DNA of 64,000 nucleotides from Veronia nyctiphanis (GTDB lineage Bacteria; Pseudomonadota; Gammaproteobacteria; Enterobacterales; Vibrionaceae): NCBI RefSeq assembly GCF_004116385.1, contig NZ_PEIB01000003.1, positions 124,001 to 188,000 of the forward strand, read 5' to 3'. Shown piece by piece: positions 1 to 11,890 of this stretch (position 1 is its first letter; each line of letters starts with the position of its first letter). The notes under the pieces were generated by a model. It saw only the letters and a program-made list of their open reading frames with translations, ran no database searches and was not told where the DNA came from. The position numbers and the translations under genes were made by a program.

Positions 1-189
1 AAAGACCAATGGGTCACGATTACGATCGGTGAGGATGACTTCGTACCTGTGTTTAGAGGACGTCGGGTTATTAACGTGCCTGAATTTAACTTTGCTGATA
101 GTAGACAGATGGGCCTTATGTTGGCTGACAAAACTCCCGGCGCATTCCATCTTGAGTTGGCAGAAATTGGACTGGATTCACAGCTCTGA
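1..189 (+). CDS. CIA30-family protein, C-terminal 62 residues (partial)
   Basis: The reading frame is open from base 1 to a TGA at 187-189, so only the C-terminus is present. The visible residues (W-V-T-I near the start, F-V-P-V-F-R-G-R-R, then M-G-L-M-L-A-D-K near residue 43 and P-G-A-F-H-L-E-L-A-E-I-G) match the end of the CIA30 domain (complex I intermediate-associated protein 30, a jelly-roll fold). Bacterial members are small proteins of unclear function; no link to complex I is implied. The family is inferred from motif recall. About 100 bases of non-coding DNA separate it from the next gene on the same strand. Confidence 0.7.
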   Translation, partial: KDQWVTITIGEDDFVPVFRGRRVINVPEFNFADSRQMGLMLADKTPGAFHLELAEIGLDSQL

Positions 190-291
190 GCCGTATCAGA
201 TGTAGTCAAACATAACATATTGAGAATTCTAGCTTTTGGACTGATAGTGGGTGACGAGAACCCGATAATACGTCGTATGCTAGGAGAATTA

Positions 292-1442
292 ATGAGAATT
301 CAATCACTTGATGTTCTAAGAGGCGTAGCATTTTAGGCATCCTATTCATGAACATTTATCACCATGGCGAATTGCTCAATGGTTATGTCAGATTCCAGAA
401 TCCCCCCCTTTTAGACGAGATTATCGATACATTTAACCTCTTCTTTGCTGACGGACGCTTTAGAAGCCTTTTCTGTCTGCTCTTTGGTGCAGGTCTTGCG
501 ATTCAGTATGAGTCAAGCAATAAAAAAGACATCGACCCTATGATGTTTATCAAAACGCGCCTCAACTGGTTGCTCCTTTTTGGTTTTATCCACGCCGTTT
601 TCATTTTTGGTGGTGATATTCTAATGCTCTATGCCGTCATCGGGTTCTTTGTGTATAAGAAACTGGCACTTGAACAGAATGTTTTGCGTAATAAAGCCAT
701 TATTTGGTACGTGGTTGGTGCTGTTGTAGTCTCTGCTGTAGCAGGTGGTTTATTGCTTATCCCACAAGAGGAGTTGATGGTTCGTGGTTCTCCGGCATAT
801 CTGGAAGCTTACGGCAATTGGTTCGGCAATTACGGCTATCAGGTTTTAGTGCAAGGGGGGGTTGCTCTCGGAATGGTTGTTCTCGCTCCTATGATAGGGG
901 GGATCCAAATTGCTGCTTTGATAATGTTTGGCGCGTTTTTATACCGCTCAGGGTTCTTCGAGCGCGGACTAAGTAATATCCAGCTTATATTTGCATTTGT
1001 CACTGGCATGACGTTGTCTGCCCTGCTTTTTGTTATGACAAATAATTTTGATATCGAGCTTTCAATAATCAATATAGTTTCCTCTATACCGGCAGTGTTT
1101 ATTGCACTGGTGTATGCTCACATTTTGATTAAGTTCTCCCAGGGTTCCTCGCGAGTCATAAAAGCGCTGGCAAACACGGGTCGAGTGGCGTTTTCGTTGT
1201 ACATACTGCAGTCCGTTGTAATGGCGATAGCGCTAAGATGGATTTTCCCTGAATTTCACTTTGAAGCGACACGCTTGGATTACCTATTGATAGTAATTTC
1301 TTACACGATATTTCAAATTTTTCTTGCCAATGTCTATCTTTCTCTCTTCCGACAGGGACCTTTGGAACTTCTCTGGCGTAAAGCTTACCTAGGCAGTGTA
1401 AAGAGAAAGCAAGGCAAGCAACTAAAAGTAAAGGTTGCCTAA
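292..1442 (+). pseudogene. DUF418 (YeiB-like) inner-membrane protein, frameshifted near its start
   Basis: ATG at 292 follows an AGGAG at 282-286. It opens with the DUF418/YeiB N-terminal signature (S-L-D-V-L-R-G-V-A), then hits TAG at 334-336. Adding one base in the T-run at 331-334 (or one A before it) joins it to the long frame (L-G-I-L-F-M-N-I) that runs to 1442. The restored protein is 383 residues, typical for the family. Several hydrophobic helices are seen, and the C-terminal DUF418 region has the usual R-x-A-F-S-L-Y-x-L-Q-S motif near residue 300. Function is unknown; the family resembles acyltransferase-type membrane proteins. One missing base is the only lesion, so a sequencing error is as likely as a real pseudogene. 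Confidence 0.75.
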
Positions 1443-1464
1443 AACGCATTGAAATTGCCGAACA

Positions 1465-1500
1465 GAGAGGCGCTAGCTGACTAGTGCTTCTCCCTTTTTG
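1465..1500 (+). terminator. Rho-independent terminator after the DUF418 gene
   Basis: A 12-bp stem (GAGAGGCGCTAG at 1465-1476 with CTAGTGCTTCTC at 1481-1492, two G-U pairs) closes on the loop CTGA and is followed by CCCTTTTTG. It starts 22 bases after the DUF418 stop. Confidence 0.75.
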
Positions 1501-1774
1501 TTTTCCTGTTCGTATTTCGAATTTGAGAATTTGAACAAAAGATGGCAATTAACGGAAGAGATGCGTTCAATAAGCCTAGTCCGTAAGGCTAAAAGTAATC
1601 TTCAGCGTTGACTATCAGCTAAACGAGATACAACACTGGTCGAATATTGTTTTCCGCTGATTGAAACCACTTAGAATTTCATTGATTTGGTCAGGCAGCA
1701 GGCGTCAAATATAAACGAAAAAGCCTGTTACGCGCTGTAACGGAAAGTGTCTGAAAGGCTCCACGGAGGGAGGT
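1501..1774. other. Non-coding stretch before the lipoprotein gene
   Basis: No credible gene. It holds a small inverted repeat, GTTAC-GCGCT-GTAAC at 1727-1741, 34 bases before the next start codon, and a strong GGAGGGAGG ribosome site at 1765-1773. The repeat could be an operator or a weak hairpin; nothing shows which. Confidence 0.4.
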
Positions 1775-2557
1775 ATGCAGCAATTGGGTTTATTTCTTAC
1801 CTTGCTCGTTTTTATCGTTGCTTGCCGCAGTGACACGCCGACCATGGTTGATCCCTCATTTCAACACGAAAAGTCAGAGCGCTATATTGTTGATGACAAT
1901 AATTTATCTGCCTTTGCCTATCTCTCTTACACCGGAAAAGGTGAAGTCAGACTCGATGTGAATGTGGTCCCAGAGACAAAGCTTGGAACGGATGCAAGTG
2001 AGCCAAAGATGACTGACAAGATATTCCTTTCTGTCGATGGTGTCATAAGCCAGCTGAATAAAACTGAGACTCAGGGCTATACTTCTTATCACAAAATTCT
2101 CGATCCTAACTCGACACAGTATGAACTTTACATCGTTAGAAATGGGGCCAGAGTCCAGTCTGGTAGTATCAGTATTCTTCCTGTCCCCTTTGATGTTAAG
2201 GCTGCTCTCTCAGACAACGTAATAAGTATTGAGTGGCCCATAGAGGCTGAACATCAATATGAATTCGATAGAAAGTTGTTGAATTGCGTAGATAAAGCCA
2301 AGAGAGATAAACGCTTCGAGTCGAGACCGGACGTTGGAAAAAACGAACATCTCGTCAACTCTGGTCGAATGCATATCGTGATTAGCGACTTCATCCGTGA
2401 GTTTCAATTTGTCGCCTTGTCTGAATTACGTGCTCGCTATGAGTGGTGTGAGTTCAACGTCAGCATTTCCGCCCTGCGTCCAGATGTTTATGACCTTGAT
2501 TCAAACATCGATTTTTTGGTCCGCCAAGTTAGAGAAATACGCGTCCCTCTCTGGTAA
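1775..2557 (+). CDS. Predicted lipoprotein of unknown function
   Basis: 260 residues. The N-terminus is a lipoprotein signal: a hydrophobic stretch (L-F-L-T-L-L-V-F-I) ending in the lipobox I-V-A-C, with Cys at residue 17. The mature part is polar, mostly predicted beta-strand with a few cysteines (near residues 166 and 226), and has no membrane helix. I do not recognise the family. The next residues after Cys are R-S, so outer-membrane sorting is possible. The gene stands alone, with a terminator upstream and about 370 bases of non-coding DNA downstream. Confidence 0.6.
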   Translation: MQQLGLFLTLLVFIVACRSDTPTMVDPSFQHEKSERYIVDDNNLSAFAYLSYTGKGEVRLDVNVVPETKLGTDASEPKMTDKIFLSVDGVISQLNKTETQGYTSYHKILDPNSTQYELYIVRNGARVQSGSISILPVPFDVKAALSDNVISIEWPIEAEHQYEFDRKLLNCVDKAKRDKRFESRPDVGKNEHLVNSGRMHIVISDFIREFQFVALSELRARYEWCEFNVSISALRPDVYDLDSNIDFLVRQVREIRVPLW

Positions 2558-5076
<2,519 letters not shown>

Positions 5077-5103
5077 CTGAAAAGCGACCTTGATAAAAAT
5101 ATC

Positions 5104-5128
5104 AGCCCAGCACTTAGCTGGGCTTTTC
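5104..5128 (+). terminator. Terminator of the M4 protease gene
   Basis: AGCCCAGC-ACTTA-GCTGGGCT at 5104-5124, followed by TTTTC. It lies 27 bases after the protease stop. It overlaps the last codons of the convergent DUF2256 gene on the minus strand. Confidence 0.7.
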
Positions 5129-5266
5129 TGGACTGGATGTTTTGTTTCTTCGGCAACGCTCAGAACAATAAATTACGTTATCCCAATTCTTTTCCCACTT
5201 TTTGCGCCAATTGAACGGAAAGCCACATACGGGACATCTTTTGCAGGGGAGATGCGCTTTTTTCAA
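5114..5266 (-). CDS. DUF2256 small zinc-ribbon-like protein (50 residues, TTG start)
   Basis: A 50-codon minus-strand frame matching the DUF2256 family: K-K-A-H-L-P at the start, C-P-V-C-G near residue 11, F-N-W-R-K-K-W-E-K-N-W-D at about 18-29, and Y-C-S-E-R-C-R-R at 33-40. The four cysteines (two CxxC-like pairs) suggest a metal-binding knuckle. An in-frame TAA lies just upstream and no ATG or GTG is available before the conserved region, so the start must be TTG at 5266-5264, preceded by AAGGG at a fitting distance. Function is unknown; in other bacteria the gene often lies near photolyase-type genes, which are absent here. The 3' end runs into the protease terminator. Confidence 0.8.
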   Translation of the reverse strand: MKKAHLPCKRCPVCGFPFNWRKKWEKNWDNVIYCSERCRRNKTSSPEKPS

Positions 5267-5359
5267 AGAGTAACCCTTTTAGACCTGATGTAGGTACGGG
5301 TACGTAATGGCCGTACATTTAGACTTTCCTTTGTTATAAATAGTCGTTTGGAGGAGCGT

Positions 5360-5464
5360 ATGCGTGAAAGACGCGATTGTGCCCTTGACGATATAGTGCC
5401 TAGCGTTAAAGCTCTATTTAGTGTGAAGATGACTGAACGAGCTAAAAAGAGTAAAAAATTGTAA
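5360..5464 (+). CDS. Candidate 34-residue basic peptide
   Basis: ATG at 5360 follows a near-perfect ribosome site, GGAGGAG at 5350-5356. The frame is 35 codons long and ends at TAA 5462-5464, 50 bases before the MipA gene. The product is very basic and charged (R-E-R-R-D near the start, K-K-S-K-K-L at the end). No family is recognised. The strong ribosome site is the only support; the frame could also be part of the mipA leader. Confidence 0.3.
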   Translation: MRERRDCALDDIVPSVKALFSVKMTERAKKSKKL

Positions 5465-5514
5465 GTAAATACCTTAGTTCGGGTCTGTTTAAGGATGAAT
5501 ATGGAGGGACAGGA

Positions 5515-6258
5515 ATGAAAATGAATAAATCGATTGCTGCATCAGTCGTTTTGTCGGGAATGGCATGGTCTCAAATTGCTAGTGCGGAGTTGTTTCAAGA
5601 TTACGGTTTTGTTGGTGTCAGTGGCGTTGCTGAGCAATCCGTGTATTCATCTGATAATAAGGTGAAATTCAGAGCTTCTCCGAGCCTTTTCTATAACAGT
5701 GAGTATGGTTTTGTTGACGGGACTTTAGCGAATGTAGCCGTCCTGCCATGGCTTGGTGTGAGTGCAAACTGGCGTTTTGCTGAGGTGTCGGAGGACGTCA
5801 CAAATCTACCAACTGGGATAAAGGAACGGGATGCCAGCGGGGAATTGGGTGTAACATTAGGCACCGTTGGTGCTCGCATCACTTTTTTACATGATGTAAC
5901 CAGTAAACATGATGGTTACGAGCTTCAGATGTACCTCTCAAAGGCTTTTGAAACGCCAGTCGATGGGTTGGCATTTGCACCATTCTTAGAGGCAGACTTT
6001 CGAGATAAGAAGCTTTCTAATCACCTTTATGGTGTGTCTTCATCAGAGGCTGCGGCATCTGGATTAAAGCAATTTCAAGAAGCGAATACGCGTTCATTTA
6101 AGGCGGGAATAACTGGCATTTATGAATTCTATCCTGACTGGAACCTTCTGGTGAAAGTCAGGATTAATTACCACGATACCGACAGCCCTCTGATTAGACA
6201 AGATCTCGGCGTCGCAGGAAGTCTAGGTGTAGTGTATAGCTTCGGCGATTGGGAGTAA
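5515..6258 (+). CDS. MipA/OmpV-family outer-membrane protein
   Basis: 247 residues with a signal peptide (basic start, hydrophobic core, cleavage near A-S-A). The mature part alternates in beta-barrel fashion and ends in a short aromatic-rich strand (V-V-Y-S-F-G-D-W-E). It carries MipA/OmpV features: an F-R-A-S-P-S-L-F-Y strand near residue 45, then the G-A-R-I-T-F-L-H-D-V-T-S-K-H-D-G-Y-E block near 120. Members are small outer-membrane scaffolding or porin-like proteins, several linked to envelope stress. GGAGGGACAGGA precedes the start; ATG at 5521 is a weaker alternative. Confidence 0.75.
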   Translation: MKMNKSIAASVVLSGMAWSQIASAELFQDYGFVGVSGVAEQSVYSSDNKVKFRASPSLFYNSEYGFVDGTLANVAVLPWLGVSANWRFAEVSEDVTNLPTGIKERDASGELGVTLGTVGARITFLHDVTSKHDGYELQMYLSKAFETPVDGLAFAPFLEADFRDKKLSNHLYGVSSSEAAASGLKQFQEANTRSFKAGITGIYEFYPDWNLLVKVRINYHDTDSPLIRQDLGVAGSLGVVYSFGDWE

Positions 6259-6744
6259 TTACCCTCGCTAAGATGTAAGTAAACCAGAGACTCTCAAAGA
6301 ATTGATCATGCGGCAGTCTCTGGTTATCAGTTAACCGCGCCATTATTACTCTTTCGTTTCTATTTGATTTTTACTCTATCGTCTCTTTTCTTTCAAACAT
6401 TTCTCATTATCTATGAGAAGGTAACGAGGAAAAGTGCATAGTGTTCTATTTTCGCGACATGTAATAAATGATAAACCTGCTAATTTTTAATGACTGACAC
6501 TTTTATTACGCCAGCTAAAATAATAATTAGATTATTTTCATACATTTTTTTGAATATAAAAATTATAAAGACATCGAAAATCTTTGAATATTTTTGTAAG
6601 ACGAGGGATCCGGGATCATGTCTAATAAAATTTTGATAATCCGCGCCACTTTTCAGCCGTTATTTGCTTATTTCAGGTAAATAACTCCCACCATTAAACG
6701 CGAACTGCTGACTCATATTTCTTCGTAATTTGAAAGGAAAAAGC
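6259..6744. other. AT-rich non-coding region between mipA and the efflux genes
   Basis: 486 bases without a gene. An 11-bp perfect inverted repeat (AACCAGAGACT at 6282-6292, AGTCTCTGGTT at 6315-6325) begins 24 bases after the MipA stop; it lacks a T-run but is placed like a transcript-end hairpin. The rest, especially 6460-6610, is very AT-rich and probably holds the promoter of the efflux operon. No operator was identified. Confidence 0.45.
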
Positions 6745-7887
6745 ATGCCTGCAAAGAATGCTAGATACATTTTGCCATTTCTTGTTTTTCTGGCGAGTTG
6801 TGCCGGCTATGTGGCAATGTCTGATGTACCCCAAGAGGTAGAAAAAGTAGATGACGGAGTAACCCTAGCATCCGTTCGTGTTGTGGACATGAAGCCAACC
6901 TCACATCAGATAAAGCTGACCAGTTATGGTGAAGTCCGGTCGTTTGAGACAACCCACCTTGCTGCAAGAGTATCGGGTACCGTCATAAAACGTAATCCCA
7001 AATTTGCTATCGGTGGCTTGGTTAAACGAGGTGAGGTCCTCTTCACCCTCGATAAGGGGAACTACATAGCTGCTGTCTCCGAGTCTGAAGCGCAAGTTGT
7101 TGCGGCGCGAGCGGTATTGATTGAAGAGCGAGCACTCGCAAGAGTTGCAGCACGTCAGGCAAGGAAAATGGACAAAAAGCGAGTCACGGATTTGTTTCTA
7201 AGAAAGCCTCAGTTACTCAGTGCAGAGGCGAGAGTCACGTCCACTGAAGCGGCGCTAACCCGAGCTCGAAGCCATCTCTCTAATTGCGTTGTTCGTGCCC
7301 CTTTCGATGCACTTATTGTATCGAGAAATATCGGTATTGGTCAGTATGTGATGGCGGGAACACAAGTCGCTGTGCTCGACAATATAGAAACTGCTGAAAT
7401 CCATATTCCTATTGCTGGTTTTGATGCGGAGTTTTTGCCTAACGACCTATCCAATCTTGCAGCAGAGGTTGTGCTCAAAGACATTACTAAATTGACTCGA
7501 AGAGAGGGGAAAATAGTCAGAGATCTGGGTGTGGTTGACTCTGAGACAAGAATGACGAATTTGGTAGTGCGTTTTGATGATCCGTATGGGCTGAATTCGA
7601 ATCATCCCCCAATAAAGTTTGGCTCTTTCGTGAGTGTCGCCTTTGATGGTAAGAAGTTAAAAGATGCGTATAGAATTCGCCAGGATTTACTGCGGGATAA
7701 CCTCATTTGGGTAGTCAACAGCGAAAATAAGCTTGAATCGAGGGTCACCAATATATTGAGACAAGAAGGCGAATTTGTCTACATTCGTGGTGGAGTAAAA
7801 AGTGAAGACGCCTTTGTGCTATCAGTACCTGACTATCCGAAAAAAGGGCTTACCGTTAAAGCCATCCGACTAGAAGCCTTTAACTAA
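6745..7887 (+). CDS. RND efflux periplasmic adaptor (membrane fusion protein), lipoprotein type
   Basis: 380 residues from ATG 6745, chosen because AAAGGAAAA lies just upstream. The N-terminus has a lipobox L-A-S-C (Cys near residue 19). Then come the barrel-sandwich half-motif (A-A-R-V-S-G-T-V near 75, followed by G-G-L-V-K-R-G-E-V-L-F), an alpha-hairpin rich in Ala and Arg (about 110-180), the second lipoyl half (V-V-R-A-P-F-D-A near 190) and beta-barrel domains. This is the HlyD/AcrA-like adaptor that joins an RND pump to an outer-membrane channel. The pump gene begins 10 bases after its stop. No outer-membrane factor is encoded nearby, so a TolC-type protein elsewhere is inferred. Confidence 0.85.
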   Translation: MPAKNARYILPFLVFLASCAGYVAMSDVPQEVEKVDDGVTLASVRVVDMKPTSHQIKLTSYGEVRSFETTHLAARVSGTVIKRNPKFAIGGLVKRGEVLFTLDKGNYIAAVSESEAQVVAARAVLIEERALARVAARQARKMDKKRVTDLFLRKPQLLSAEARVTSTEAALTRARSHLSNCVVRAPFDALIVSRNIGIGQYVMAGTQVAVLDNIETAEIHIPIAGFDAEFLPNDLSNLAAEVVLKDITKLTRREGKIVRDLGVVDSETRMTNLVVRFDDPYGLNSNHPPIKFGSFVSVAFDGKKLKDAYRIRQDLLRDNLIWVVNSENKLESRVTNILRQEGEFVYIRGGVKSEDAFVLSVPDYPKKGLTVKAIRLEAFN

Positions 7888-7897
7888 AAGCGTTTTG

Positions 7898-10800
7898 ATG
7901 AATAAAGAAAACGAGTTTTCCAGTAACAAAGCCTTATCGGATATTTTGCAAATAATATCGTTACGGCGAATTTGATGATGATATTCATCATTATCATCGG
8001 GTCGATGACTTATTCAGCGTTACAGCGACAGATATTCCCAAGTCAACAATCTAACTTTGTTGAAATAAAAATTGCTTACCCGAGTGCATCGCCAGAAGAA
8101 ATTGAAACGTCAGTAATAATGAAAATTGAAGATAATATAACTGATATTACAGGCATTGATAAATTTGTTTCAAACGCTCAGCGAGGTTTTGGGGTCATTT
8201 CGTTAACGATAAATAGGGAGTATTCTCCCGCCGAGTTAGTAACGCGCGTCAAAGAAAAGGTGGATTCGATTACCAGCTTTCCTGATGGAATGGAGTCTTT
8301 CAGTGTAAGTCAGGTCATCAAAAATCAATTGGTATTTGAGTTGGTGGTCGTCGGGCATTTACCTCTTGCGGAACTGGTTCCATTTGCGAAGGAAGCAGGT
8401 GCGGAAATTAGAAAGCTTGATAAGGTATCTGATGTCAAAGTGACTAACCCTGAGCCCGAAATTGCCTTTGAAATTGACCCAGAAACACTTCGAAAATACA
8501 ACCTCACCTTATCATCTATAAGCCAGTCAATTAGACGGTTTTCCGCTAACCATTCAGCCGGGTTTGTCAGCACGGAAAGTGGCAACGTTTCCGTCCGTAT
8601 AGAGAATCAATACTACGAGGGAACTGAATTTGGTCAAATTCCGGTCAAGATAGGTGCTAATGGTGCTGAGCTTTTGCTTCGTGACATTTCTGTCATCAAA
8701 GACGGTTTTACTGAGAGGGAGCGTTATTTTAAGTACTCAGGTGTAAATGCCATAAACATCACCATCAGAGCTACGGACAATGAAAATACCCTTGAGGTTG
8801 CTAAAGCAGTAAAAGAATACATTCAGACGAAAAATCAGGCTTTACCCGACGGTGTCAGTTTGGATGTGGTCATTGATATGACGTATTACCTGAACCAGCG
8901 CTTAGAAATGATGCTGAAAAATCTGGCTGAGGGTGCCTTTATTGTTGCTGTTATTCTCGCGCTTTTTCTTAATACTAACCTCGCGATATGGGCTATCCTG
9001 GGCCTGCCTGTTAGTTTTCTCGGCGGCGTAATAATGATGTACGCACTCGGTCTGAGCTTGAATGTTATTACCCTATTTGCGTTCATCATGGTACTGGGTA
9101 TTGTTGTTGATAACGCCATTATAATCGGTGAGAGCGTGTGGAGTCAGATCGAACGATATGGCGAGGGTGCAGACAGTGTTATCAGAGGAGTTCAGCGGGT
9201 CGCGACCCCCGCGATTTTTGGTGTACTAACAACGGTAGCTATGTTTGTTCCCTTTCTGATGACCAGTAGTGGTGGAAACCTGTATTTTCACGATATCGCT
9301 GCGGTCTCAATCTGTTGCTTGTTGTTTAGCCTACTGCAGTCAAAGCTTATTCTTCCTGCTAATCTCGTTCAGGGGTTGTCGGAAAAGAAAAAAAAGAATG
9401 TTGTAAGAGCGTGTTTCACAACACGCAGCACGAAATTCATACATGGCCCATTTAGAGACCTTCTGACTCGTTGTGTTCACTATCGCTGGACCATTCTTTC
9501 CTTGTTTGGCTCTGCGATGTTGCTGACCGTTGCGTTACTTCAGTTTGGATATGTAAAGACAACCTTGATGCCCAAAGTGCCTCAAGACTATCCCAATATT
9601 CACATCAACATGCACAAAAATACATCGAGTGAGCAGACCATCAATGTGCTCAAAGATGTGGAAGAAAGAATCATAGCGCAAGATATTCAGATAGAAAGCG
9701 AACATGGCCATAGGATGGTCAAGGATATTCTTACCTTGAATTTGAGTAGAAATAATGCAGTTTTGATTATAAAGCTTGTCGACGAGCACCTAAGGCCAAT
9801 GACTGCTTTTGAGTTGTCACGCCGTTGGCGAAAAGTCATTCCGGACTACCCGGGAGTGCGTTCTTTGTTCATCGTCGACAGTGTGCTCGGGGAAACGAGC
9901 TTGCATGAAATTGGCGTAACCTTGGCTGGTGATGACATTGATAAGCTCAATCAGGCTGGCTCAAGCCTAATAGGACTCCTAAAAAATCAATAGGGTATGT
10001 TCGATGTGTCGTCAACGCTGGATATCAGTAGTCAGGAAATTCAGTTGACACTTTTGCCCATTGCTTACAAGTTGGGGCTTGATCTCTCTTCAGTGGCTTC
10101 TCAGGTTGGAAATGGTTTCTACGGCGGAGAGGCACAACGCATCTCACGACATGGAGAAGAGGTCAGGGTGATTGTTAGGTACCCTCGGTATACCCGTGAG
10201 GCGCTTTCCTCATTAGTTTATACGGTAATAAAGACCCCACAGGGGCGGCAAGTTATGCTGGGTGACATTGCAAACATTCACTTTAAGCCCGGGCACAACG
10301 AGATTCGAAGAGACAATGGTTCACGCAGTGTGTACGTGTTTAGCTCAGTTGATGAGCAAGTTTTAACGTCAGACTCGGCGCTTAAGATCCTGAAAGACAC
10401 GATGTTGCCCGAACTTAGGCAGTGGTACCCCGAAATCGATATCAAGATAAGCGGCGAAGCCACGACGATGCTGATATGCAAAAACGGCAGGGCTATTATT
10501 TTATTTTCGGACTTATCGCAGTTTATGTGCTGCTTGCCATCCCGCTGAGAAGTTACACACAGCCCATTCTCATTATGTCTGTTATTCCCTTCAGTTTTAT
10601 TTTGCCTGTCTGGGTTCATGTGGCGCTTGATTTGGAATTGAGCATGATGTCCACATTCGGACTTGTTGCGGCAGCAGGCGTTGTCATTAACGATTCTCTC
10701 GTCATGATGGATTTTATAAACCGTCGTATACACAAAGGGTATTCGATTTTTACGTCAGTGATCGATGCAGGCTGTGAGAGGTTTCGTGCGATCACCTTGA

Positions 10801-11039
10801 CGTCAATCACTACGTTTGCAGGGCTTCTTCCGATTATGTTTGAGACCAGTTTACAAGCAAAGTTTGTTATCCCCATGGCTATTTCGCTTGGCTTTGCTGT
10901 TCTGTTCGCCACTTTTGTCAGTCTCTTGCTTGTTCCTTGCACGTTTGTGGTTTGGCAGGATTTGAGGACTCTATTTGAAAAAAGAGTGCATGAAAAGAAG
11001 ACGGTTGGTTTCAACAAGGAAGAGGGAAAGGAGCGATAA
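7898..11039 (+). pseudogene. RND efflux pump (AcrB/HAE1-like), broken at three places
   Basis: The restored length is 1047 residues, normal for an RND pump. Start ATG 7898 gives a cytoplasmic N-terminus that is out of frame with the rest; one T added to the run at 7944-7947 yields D-I-F-A-N-N-I-V-T-A-N-L, the usual first helix. An in-frame TAG at 9991-9993 interrupts the second periplasmic half (K-N-Q-stop-G-M-F-D-V) where Tyr would fit. A missing G near 10470 (ATGCTGATATG for ATGGCTGATATG) breaks the frame again before the last helices. Transmembrane Asp residues (V-D-N-A near 380) are present. Two lesions are homopolymer deletions and may be errors; the amber is a substitution and is harder to dismiss. 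Substrate unknown. Confidence 0.85.
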
Positions 11040-11069
11040 CGCGGAATAAACGCATCGCTCATATTATTT

Positions 11070-11762
11070 TCAGGATACTTTAGATTTCGAGGTTCTTCGC
11101 GGCGCTCTTTTTCTCGCCGCTGGTTTTGCCGTTTTCACTGGTTCATGTTTTGCCATTTCTTCTTCGAGAATGGCATCTGGGTCAAGCTCCTTTTCTTTCT
11201 TGAATGTCTCGAGTTGAATAAACTCGGTCGCTTCAACAGCGAATTCAAGGAAGAAATTGTGGCAATCTTCCGTGTGGAAGCAAACACGGCGAGATTCAGG
11301 ATGCTCTACATGTCCGTCGATAGTCACGCTAATTTTTTTGTTAAAAGCCATCATTTTAGGCTGGTTTTGCGTGATGCTGATGTGGAGTGAGCGTTGAATT
11401 TTCCCTGAAAAATCACCAAGCATTTGGTTCATCAATTCACCGAGCACATCGCCGACTTCGTCTGATGTGTGGACCGAGGTGAGTTCTTCTTTGGGAATAC
11501 CCATGTTTAGCATGTATTTTTGGTAGATCTCGAGGGCTGCCTTTGCCTCGAAGTTGATGACTACCCAACCTGAAAAGCCACCATCAAACAAAACAAAACA
11601 ACCAATGTCAGGCTTCAGGCTTGTTTTTTCAATTTTCTGAACAAACCCGGAGTGTGTCACTTCCGAGTTGGTACCCATTGTGAGCACGTCTGTCACGGAC
11701 TGGCATAGCTTCAGTAAAATATCATCTGAGGTCACGATCGTTGTTTTCTTTGTCATAGTCAT
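11070..11762 (-). CDS. DUF3334-family protein with a CheX-like domain
   Basis: About 230 residues from ATG 11762 (ATG 11756 is equally possible). It carries the DUF3334 signature: S-D-D-I-L-L-K-L-C-Q-S-V-T-D-V-L near the N-terminus, D-I-G-C-F-V-L-F-D-G-G-F-S-G, then H-T-S-D-E-V-G-D-V-L-G-E-L-M-N-Q near residue 100. The E-V-G-N/D-x-x-G-E-x-x-N pattern resembles CheX/CheC phosphatases of chemotaxis, but phosphatase activity is not established for this family. The C-terminal 40 residues are a basic Lys/Arg/Pro/Ala tail. It lies 128 bases downstream of the hybrid kinase on the same strand, so a functional link in phosphosignalling is plausible but inferred. Confidence 0.75.
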   Translation of the reverse strand: MTMTKKTTIVTSDDILLKLCQSVTDVLTMGTNSEVTHSGFVQKIEKTSLKPDIGCFVLFDGGFSGWVVINFEAKAALEIYQKYMLNMGIPKEELTSVHTSDEVGDVLGELMNQMLGDFSGKIQRSLHISITQNQPKMMAFNKKISVTIDGHVEHPESRRVCFHTEDCHNFFLEFAVEATEFIQLETFKKEKELDPDAILEEEMAKHEPVKTAKPAARKRAPRRTSKSKVS

Positions 11763-11890
11763 ACCCGCAATCAATATACAGCGATGCCTGCTCTGGCAAT
11801 TTAAGTGGGAAGTGAATTAATTTTGAGACTGTGTTTCTTAATGATTGTAGCCAACCGTTAAAAATTTGCTCATTAAAGACTTTCCCTTGT

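Noticed and set aside
5090-5293. 67-codon plus-strand frame
   Set aside because: Crosses the protease terminator and is antisense to the DUF2256 gene, which has real family motifs.
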